15,576 nt of DNA from an uncultured Ruminococcus sp. (lineage in GTDB: Bacteria > Bacillota > Clostridia > Oscillospirales > Ruminococcaceae), in the NCBI GenBank assembly GCA_947178195.1, contig CAMWXM010000040.1, positions 1 through 15,576 on the forward strand. Reading direction: 5' to 3'. This document shows positions 1 through 5,476 of the stretch, one piece after another (positions within the stretch are counted from its first letter, which is position 1; the number at the start of each line of letters is the position of its first letter). Below the pieces are notes generated by a model. That model saw only the letters and a program-made list of their open reading frames with translations. It ran no database searches and was not told the DNA's origin. The position numbers and the translations under genes were made by a program.

Positions 1-1038
1 ATCTAATACACAATATCTTAAATCTAATGCACTTATTTCACCGTCAGTATATTGTTTATAAAGTTTTAAATATTCTTTTATATTTTCATAAGCATTTTTA
101 TAATCATTCAATGCCATAAAAATAGATATTCTAACATAATAAATCGATATGTTAATTACTGTTTTATTGTCAGGATATACCTCAAAAAATTCGTCAATTA
201 CTTCCAAGGCTTTTTTATTCTGATCATATCTGCTGTAAAAAATAGCAGTTTTATAAAATGCATTAGCAGCATATGGTTCATTTGGCCGTTTTCTTGCCTG
301 TTCCATATATTCCAAATAATATCTGTGTTTATCGTCATATGTTTTAAAGTATTTATCACTGCTTGTAGCATCGCAAAGATGAGCCAAAACTCTCAAATCT
401 TCCGGTTGTTTTTTATACTCCTCAAGAAGAGGCAAAGTATTTCTATCAGCTTTTTTATTTCTTTCCTCTTGGTTTTCATATGAATATCCATAATGATGAA
501 ATACAGTTGAAAAATATCCATGAGGATTTGGCTGTGGAAGCCATTCATGAATCGCATCATGAAATGCAACATCCTCTGTTCTGCGAACAACTCTTGGTGC
601 TAAAAACTGATTTCCCGCCTTTTTTGGATTATTTGTATAATTGTATAACATAATACTTGCCGAATTATATTTTTGATTAACCTCGGGCATTGTAAAGAAT
701 TGAATCATTTCCTCACAGTTTTCATCCAAATATTCATCGGCATCTATGAACATAAACCATTCCCCTACAGCTTTTTCAAGACCACAATTTCTTGCAGCGG
801 CAAAATCGTTTATCCATTCAAAATCATATACTTTATCAGTATATTTCAATGCTATTTCCTTTGTTTTATCTGTGGAACCCGTATCAACAATTATAAGTTC
901 GCTTGGAACATTGTCAAGAAGTTTTTTTAAGGCAGAAAGACATTTTTCAAGATGCTTTTCCTCATTTTTAACTATCATTCCTATAGAAAGTATTATTTTA
1001 TTTTTATCTTTTTTAATTTTTTTAACATTTGATTTCAT
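1..1038 (-). CDS. Family 2 glycosyltransferase with C-terminal helical (TPR-like) repeats, partial; possible flagellin glycosyltransferase
   Basis: The frame is open from an ATG at 1038 to the window edge, giving 346 codons with no stop; the C-terminus is cut off. GGGAG lies 7 nt before the ATG. The N-terminus is a GT-A fold: SIGMIVKNE at residues 18-26 (nucleotide-sugar binding strand), DTGST at 52-56, and FIDADE at 97-102 with the DxD metal-binding motif. HDAIHEW at 160-166 is typical of SunS/WcaA-like transferases. From about residue 200 the protein becomes helical, with aromatic-rich units such as NAFYKTAIFYSRYDQNKKAL that look like TPRs. It is expected to act in the cytoplasm, moving a sugar from a nucleotide donor to a protein or glycan. 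It sits 150 nt downstream of flagellin, beyond a terminator, and I see no convincing promoter of its own, so it may depend on read-through. The glycosyltransferase call is solid; flagellin as the acceptor is inferred from position only. Confidence 0.85.
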   Translation of the reverse strand, partial: MKSNVKKIKKDKNKIILSIGMIVKNEEKHLEKCLSALKKLLDNVPSELIIVDTGSTDKTKEIALKYTDKVYDFEWINDFAAARNCGLEKAVGEWFMFIDADEYLDENCEEMIQFFTMPEVNQKYNSASIMLYNYTNNPKKAGNQFLAPRVVRRTEDVAFHDAIHEWLPQPNPHGYFSTVFHHYGYSYENQEERNKKADRNTLPLLEEYKKQPEDLRVLAHLCDATSSDKYFKTYDDKHRYYLEYMEQARKRPNEPYAANAFYKTAIFYSRYDQNKKALEVIDEFFEVYPDNKTVINISIYYVRISIFMALNDYKNAYENIKEYLKLYKQYTDGEISALDLRYCVLD

Positions 1039-1114
1039 AAATTTCTCCCAATTTACTTATATTAAAACCTTCACAGGCTAAAACTTTAATATCAATAAAT
1101 ATATTTTAATTAAA

Positions 1115-1144
1115 ATAACCCGCCCTCTTTAAAGGACGGGTTAT
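1115..1144 (-). terminator. Rho-independent terminator after flagellin
   Basis: A 12-bp stem (1115-1126 with 1133-1144) closes a 6-nt loop. The core AACCCG/CGGGTT arm is GC-rich and the one non-Watson-Crick pair is a G-U wobble in the minus-strand transcript. The stem is followed on the minus strand by TTTTAATT. It begins 45 nt after the flagellin stop, as expected for a highly expressed, separately ended flagellin message. Confidence 0.85.
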
Positions 1145-1188
1145 AATAGTTATTAAAACTAAATTGTAAGCAATAATCACAGAACAAA

Positions 1189-2295
1189 TTACTGTAACAA
1201 CTGGAGAACGTTTTGAGGCTGAGTATTTGCCTGAGCCAACATAGCCTGAGCAGCCTGTGTAAGTACATTGCTCTGAGTGTAGCTCATCATTTCCTTAGCC
1301 ATGTCTGTATCACGGATACGGCTATTAGCTGTTTCCATATTTTCCTTAGCTGTATCAAGGTTATTGATTGTGTAATCAAGTCTGTTCTGAGTAGCACCAA
1401 GCTGAGCTCTCTGGAGTGATACTTCATTGATTGCATCACGGATCATTTCAGCAGCCTTTGAAGCCATTGCCTGATCAGAAATGTTAACTGATACACCACT
1501 TACCCATGAACTTGCAGAACCACGTGTAGCAGTATCGCCAACATTAACTGTGTTAGCACCTGTTGAACCATTAGCAATAGTTAATGAAGCATTTGTCATG
1601 CCTGAACCACTTGCATTGTTATATGAAACGCCTGTAGTCATTGATGAGAAGAGTCTGTCAGTTGTCATTCTCTTGATACTTACTGTAAGCTTATCAGCCT
1701 TGTTAGATGTTTCACCAATCTGGAGTGAAACAGCCTTTGCGCTTACGCCTGTATCGAAACCAGAACCGTCTGCCTTAGCAACAGAAGCACCAGCACCACT
1801 TGAAGCATCAAGATTACCGTTGAGGAGCTTGTTGCCGTTGAAGTTAGCTGTAAGAGCAATTCTGTCGATTTCAGCACAAAGCTGATCCATTTCTGCCTGG
1901 AGAGCAGCTCTATCTGTACCAGCGTTTAATGAACCATCACTAGAAACACCGTAAGCTGAAGCACCTGTAAGACCTGAATCCTGATTGATACCATTAGCAG
2001 ATTTTTCAGCAAGTTCAACCATTCTGTTGAGCATGTCATGGATTTCACCCATGTAGCCTTCAGTTGTCTGAATCATTGAAATACCGTCGTCACAGTTAGC
2101 TGAAGCTGTACCTAAAGCTTTGATCTGAGCTTTCATTTTTTCAGAAATTGCAAGACCTGAAGCGTCATCGCCTGCACGGTTGATTTTGTAACCTGAAGCT
2201 AATTTTTCAAGTGACTTAGCATTAGCCTTGTTGTTTTTGTTTAAGTTTCTGTGTGAATTTAATGCGTTAACATTAGTTCTAACTACCATTCCCAT
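1189..2295 (-). CDS. fliC: Flagellin (filament subunit)
   Basis: This 368-aa protein carries the conserved flagellin ends. The N-terminal D0/D1 region (about 1-165) includes TNVNALNSHRN, LASGYKINRAGDDASGLAISE at 32-52, and DGISMIQTTEG at 70-80. The C-terminal region (about 276-368) includes SLQRAQLGATQNRLDYTI, the RIRDTDMAKEM segment, and an end in NVLQLLQ. The middle (about 166-275) is short, low-complexity and rich in Ser, Thr, Gly and Ala, as in the exposed variable domain. GGAGG lies 9 nt before the ATG at 2295; the ATG at codon 3 would be too far away. Two features are odd: Cys68 and Cys140 lie in the usually cysteine-free conserved N-terminal domain, and a Gly/Ser-rich insertion of about 18-20 residues (roughly 105-125) sits just before the conserved DRAALQAEMDQL helix. 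It appears to be a single-gene unit, with a leader of 200 nt or more upstream and a terminator downstream. It is secreted through the flagellar export gate and polymerises outside the cell. Confidence 0.97.
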   Translation of the reverse strand: MGMVVRTNVNALNSHRNLNKNNKANAKSLEKLASGYKINRAGDDASGLAISEKMKAQIKALGTASANCDDGISMIQTTEGYMGEIHDMLNRMVELAEKSANGINQDSGLTGASAYGVSSDGSLNAGTDRAALQAEMDQLCAEIDRIALTANFNGNKLLNGNLDASSGAGASVAKADGSGFDTGVSAKAVSLQIGETSNKADKLTVSIKRMTTDRLFSSMTTGVSYNNASGSGMTNASLTIANGSTGANTVNVGDTATRGSASSWVSGVSVNISDQAMASKAAEMIRDAINEVSLQRAQLGATQNRLDYTINNLDTAKENMETANSRIRDTDMAKEMMSYTQSNVLTQAAQAMLAQANTQPQNVLQLLQ

Positions 2296-2334
2296 AAGAA
2301 TATACCTCCATGTTATATATAAATAATTTTTTTC

Positions 2335-2350
2335 GAAGCATCCATGCTTC
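2335..2350 (-). other. Hairpin in the flagellin leader
   Basis: GAAGCA and TGCTTC pair over a 4-nt loop (or 7 bp over 2 nt), 40 nt before the flagellin start codon and upstream of its GGAGG. On the minus strand it is followed by A-rich sequence, so it is not a terminator in the direction of flagellin transcription; on the plus strand TTTTT follows it. It could stabilise the flagellin mRNA or act as a protein-binding leader structure. No function is shown. Confidence 0.4.
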
Positions 2351-2436
2351 TTTTTAATATGAGAAAATTCATCGGACTATTCCATCAAGAAGGGCCCTTT
2401 CTTTAGGAAACCCGATTTATTTTGCTTACAAATTAT

Positions 2437-2463
2437 ATATCGCTCGATCCCACAAAAATTAAA
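2437..2463 (-). promoter_or_regulatory. Candidate sigma28-type promoter for flagellin (weak)
   Basis: On the minus strand TTTA (2463-2460) is followed after 15 nt by AGCGATAT (2444-2437), against the sigma28 consensus TAAA-N15-GCCGATAA. The CGATA core is exact and the flanks are imperfect. A TATAAT hexamer (2437-2432) overlaps it but lacks a recognisable -35 at 17 nt. A start near 2430 would give a leader of about 135 nt. Sigma28 control of flagellin is standard, and the sigma factor gene is in this window; this exact site is a guess. Confidence 0.35.
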
Positions 2464-2476
2464 GTCCAATTTTTGT
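2452..2476 (-). terminator. AT-rich inverted repeat after fapA, possible weak terminator
   Basis: ACAAAAATT (2452-2460) and AATTTTTGT (2468-2476) form a perfect 9-bp stem with a 7-nt loop, 34 nt after the fapA stop. On the minus strand the 3' arm is itself T-rich. The stem contains almost no GC, so it is a poor intrinsic terminator. It overlaps the -35 part of the candidate flagellin promoter, so it may instead be a regulatory structure. Confidence 0.3.
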
Positions 2477-2509
2477 ACAAATAAGCCCCTATTTTTTTGT
2501 TGATTTTGC

Positions 2510-4483
2510 CTAAAACAGGATATTTTCAACCAAACTCGTACTACAAAGCACCACCACATTATCTTTTCTGAATAAACTACATTCCATAAGCTGCTTATTA
2601 AGAGTGTAAGTATTTTCACCGACCTTAAAATTAATTATTGGATTCAATGTTTTACACTTGAATTTGCATGCTTTTGTAGTTTCTTCCATTTCTTTAGTAA
2701 GAACATCAAGTTTTTTCTCAAGATTTTCCTTTTGCATACTCATAAAATTCTGCTGAACCTTAAGCTGATCCAGCTTTTTAATGCGATCTTCGGGCATATG
2801 ATCTATATTATCCTCGATGTATTTTATATCCTGATTGACCTTAAAAAGCTTATCGCTTACTTCTTTAAGGTTATGGTTTAAAGTAAGCTGCTGCTTTATC
2901 ATTTCAGGCGAACAACCCAGAACGATATCCGTTTTCAGATAAGAATTATTTGCAGCTCCGATAACATTAGCCGTAATAGATTTTGCGGCAATAATTTTAC
3001 CGCCTGTAACCGAGCCTTTTTTACCCGAGATAGTTATGCTGTCTCCGCTGGATATTTCCGAATACATGACCTGATCCACGGTAATAGTTCCTTTGGCGTA
3101 TGCATTACAGTTTTCAAGGAATATGCATTTTATATTTCCTTCAGCACGTATAATGCCTTTTCCACCGCCGTTCATTCCATGAGTTATATTAATATCCCCA
3201 TTTGCTTCAAGAGTTGCGCCTTCCGCCGTACCCTGAATAGTAATATTTCCTTCTGCCTTTACTGAAAATCCTTCACGGACGTCGCCTTTTATAAGAACAT
3301 TTCCGGCAAAATCAATATTTCCGCTTGCATTATCAACGTCGTTTTCAATGGTCAGCAGTTCGTTTATCATAAACACATTGTCTTTGAACAGCAGTTCGCC
3401 GTCCTTTTCAGCAATAAGCAGACTTTTGTCCTCGTTAAAAACGACATTTTTTCCATTAGGAATTTTCGGCTGCTTACCCTTAACTGCTGCAACGACCTTT
3501 CCGTCAATACGCTTTCCGTCAGTTCCCTCTACAGGGTAGTAAACCTCGCAGATAATTTCTCCGTGATGAACACTTCTTACGTTGTTAAGCTCCTTATAAT
3601 TGAGATTTCCCTTTTCATCCTCACGGATATTTATATTATTATGTCTCGGGAATTTATCCACAATATAGCCGTCCTTACCGTTGACAGCATATTCTCCTTT
3701 TGCAATTTCAAAAAAGGCAAAATATTTTTTATCTTTACAAATTTCCGTAATCAAAGACTTATTTACTCCGCTTACAACAGTATTTTCGTTAAGCAGATTT
3801 TCTATATCCTCCGCATTTATATCTGCGCCGCCGTTTACGGGCGGAATAACCATAAGCCACGCATGCATTTTATTTTTTGAAACATGTATAAAAGGTCTGG
3901 CGTCCTCGGCAGTTTTTCCCGATGCTGATGATTTACCCCCGACAAAGTTTTTATATTCATCAAAAGATCTGTAGCTACCGTACTCATCAAGAACAGATTC
4001 AAATTGCGCAATATCCATATCATTAATAAATTTATCAATATTTCCGCCACCCGATGTCTGAACAAGCTCCTTTATAAGCTTGAGTGCAGAAACCTGAACA
4101 TGCTTTACAAATCCGGCAAAATCGGCTTGATTTTCATCATATTCAATATATTTACCGTTTCCGTCAATTATCTCATTTATCTTTAAATTTGTTTGTATCA
4201 GCGGCTCAAAAGCATACTCCATAGGATTAAAAATCTTATTTGTATCCTGATAAAAGATATTCCACAAAAGCTTTAAAGGAGTGTTCGGTGATATCTCCAT
4301 ATTATCCATTATAATTTTTGCAATATCATCCTTTGAAACCGATCTTGTCGGCTGCACATCTGTAATTTCCTGCTGTAAAACTTCAGTAGTGTCATTTTCA
4401 GTTGGTTTATCATTTGAAACATCATTTTTTTTAACATTTTTATTTTTTTTAAACAGACCTTTTTTTAAAAATTCAAGAGCCAT
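2510..4483 (-). CDS. fapA: FapA / DUF342 family protein
   Basis: I place the start at the ATG at 4483 (657 aa) because GGAGG lies 8 nt before it; an in-frame GTG at 4492 abuts that GGAGG and cannot use it. The first 195 or so residues form a Lys-rich start (LEFLKKGLFKKNKNVKK) plus an extension not needed for family recognition. The FapA N-domain follows (about 198-335), including HVSKNKMHAWL, the GKDGYIVDKFPRHNNI segment and the PVEGTDGKRIDGK segment. A right-handed beta-solenoid (about 388-525) has repeated short strands around GNI, GDI and GTI turns, resembling bactofilin-type cores. A charged coiled coil (about 530-607) and a short C-terminal tail finish the protein. FapA proteins are linked to flagella in Vibrio, but the biochemical role in Firmicutes is not settled. 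The gene is the last of a five-gene run, 34 nt after the PilZ gene. It has no signal peptide or membrane segment, so it is predicted to be cytoplasmic. Confidence 0.85.
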   Translation of the reverse strand: MALEFLKKGLFKKNKNVKKNDVSNDKPTENDTTEVLQQEITDVQPTRSVSKDDIAKIIMDNMEISPNTPLKLLWNIFYQDTNKIFNPMEYAFEPLIQTNLKINEIIDGNGKYIEYDENQADFAGFVKHVQVSALKLIKELVQTSGGGNIDKFINDMDIAQFESVLDEYGSYRSFDEYKNFVGGKSSASGKTAEDARPFIHVSKNKMHAWLMVIPPVNGGADINAEDIENLLNENTVVSGVNKSLITEICKDKKYFAFFEIAKGEYAVNGKDGYIVDKFPRHNNINIREDEKGNLNYKELNNVRSVHHGEIICEVYYPVEGTDGKRIDGKVVAAVKGKQPKIPNGKNVVFNEDKSLLIAEKDGELLFKDNVFMINELLTIENDVDNASGNIDFAGNVLIKGDVREGFSVKAEGNITIQGTAEGATLEANGDINITHGMNGGGKGIIRAEGNIKCIFLENCNAYAKGTITVDQVMYSEISSGDSITISGKKGSVTGGKIIAAKSITANVIGAANNSYLKTDIVLGCSPEMIKQQLTLNHNLKEVSDKLFKVNQDIKYIEDNIDHMPEDRIKKLDQLKVQQNFMSMQKENLEKKLDVLTKEMEETTKACKFKCKTLNPIINFKVGENTYTLNKQLMECSLFRKDNVVVLCSTSLVENILF

Positions 4484-4517
4484 AAAATGCACCTCCGAGT
4501 AAAATATTATAAAATCA

Positions 4518-5162
4518 TCATCTTCTGCTGTTTAAGTATTCCCTTTGCTTTTTAAACAAAAACGAACATAATTCATCGGAGGAATCGCCGTTATTTTCTG
4601 TAAATTCACAGCCGTACTGAACAAAATTCGCATCATCGCTTTCGATCGTTCTTATTATTTTGCAGGGCAGAGTATAATTTTTGGGTTTACCCTTGCTGTC
4701 GGAATTAAGATTTATAACTGCCGAAACTATAGTACCCACCTTAAATTCATGCTCGGACTTAAATCTTATTCCGCTGAGACTCATGTCAAGAATCTTAACA
4801 TCAACCTCCTGTGACGGACCTCTTTTTCTGTAAATAATTTTTGCGTCAATATCCATATCCACACGGAAAAATCTGCGTTTTTCCTTATCTGCAATAACAC
4901 AGGAATTTATAAGACTCATTTCTCCCCTGGTGGATGTATAAACATACCCCATTATGACCTTGAATCCCAGTTTTGTATTAAAAATATTAACTTTTACTTC
5001 TTCTCCGAAGCTCAGAATTCTGAGTTCATTTTTATTGCTGTATATTTTTATATATTTTTCAGTGACGCCTTTAACCTTACCAATTGCGATCATAGTATTA
5101 TTCATGGTTTTTATTTCGCAAACAGATTCAGCATATTCGTTTGAAATAAGCAGTTCAGCCAT
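4518..5162 (-). CDS. PilZ-domain c-di-GMP receptor, YcgR/YpfA-like flagellar brake
   Basis: The 214-aa protein has two domains. The N-terminal beta-rich part (about 1-88) looks like the YcgR_2/PilZN domain, and the C-terminal PilZ domain (about 94-210) has both c-di-GMP motifs: RxxxR as RRFFR at 96-100 and (D/N)xSxxG as DMSLSG at 126-131. All ligand-contacting positions of these motifs are intact, so c-di-GMP binding is expected. In Bacillus and Escherichia such proteins slow the motor by contacting the stator or switch when c-di-GMP is high. GGAGG lies 9 nt before the ATG, and the gene begins 17 nt after the FlhB-C-like gene, so it is co-transcribed with the export-switch genes. I see no stator (motAB) genes in the window. 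The domain assignment is firm; the brake role comes from homologues. Confidence 0.9.
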   Translation of the reverse strand: MAELLISNEYAESVCEIKTMNNTMIAIGKVKGVTEKYIKIYSNKNELRILSFGEEVKVNIFNTKLGFKVIMGYVYTSTRGEMSLINSCVIADKEKRRFFRVDMDIDAKIIYRKRGPSQEVDVKILDMSLSGIRFKSEHEFKVGTIVSAVINLNSDSKGKPKNYTLPCKIIRTIESDDANFVQYGCEFTENNGDSSDELCSFLFKKQREYLNSRR

Positions 5163-5179
5163 TTATTCAGTCCTCCTAA

Positions 5180-5476
5180 TTATTTAGTTTTTTTGCTTTT
5201 TCCGTTCCTCAGATCAGTTGTACTTTTCAACAGCTGACAATAAATCGCAGCAATAACTTCATAAAGCTCAGGTGGAATAGTGCTTCCAACGTCAAGCATG
5301 CACATAAGTGAAGCCGCACTATCGTCACGATAGACAGGAATACCATTCTGTTCAGCAATATTGATAATTTTATTTGCGACCTCGCCATAACCCGAAGCAA
5401 TAATTACAGGTGCCTGATCTGTCTCGGAATTATATTTCAAAGCGACTGCTTTATTTTTTTTATTATATTCTAACAT
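5180..5476 (-). CDS. Free-standing FlhB cytoplasmic-domain protein (FhlB/YlqH-like)
   Basis: This 98-aa soluble protein aligns with the post-cleavage C-domain of FlhB. AVALKYNSETDQAPVIIASG (10-29) matches AVALKYDHDKNRAPIVVAKG in the FlhB of this window, and KIINIAEQNGIPV and the IPPELYEVIAAIY segment match its KIIEIAEEHNIVI and IPPEFYNPVAEVLAYVY. The NPTH autocleavage motif is absent, so it cannot self-cleave; it begins almost where FlhB would be cut. I chose the ATG at 5476 because AGAGGA lies 9 nt upstream; an in-frame ATG at 5485 directly abuts that site. It overlaps the upstream FliK-like gene by 14 nt, implying translational coupling. Families of this kind (YlqH in B. subtilis) are thought to substitute for or modulate the FlhB C-domain in export specificity. 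There are no membrane segments. The lysine-rich tail (KSKKTK) is unremarkable. Confidence 0.85.
   Translation of the reverse strand: MLEYNKKNKAVALKYNSETDQAPVIIASGYGEVANKIINIAEQNGIPVYRDDSAASLMCMLDVGSTIPPELYEVIAAIYCQLLKSTTDLRNGKSKKTK

Noticed and set aside
746..1081. Plus-strand open frames of 85 and 111 codons over the glycosyltransferase
   Set aside because: They are antisense shadows of a minus frame with clear GT2 motifs and a good ribosome binding site.
1481..1885. Plus-strand frame of 134 codons inside flagellin
   Set aside because: Antisense to a certain flagellin gene; the open frame is a by-product of the flagellin's biased composition and codon use.
2390..2399. AAGGGCCCTT palindrome as a hairpin or terminator
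   Set aside because: A perfect palindrome without a loop cannot fold into a stable hairpin; at most it is a protein-binding site or chance.
2377..2619. 80-codon minus frame between fapA and flagellin
   Set aside because: It overlaps the fapA 3' end out of frame, and its tail runs through the promoter and leader region; I see no ribosome binding site or family motif.
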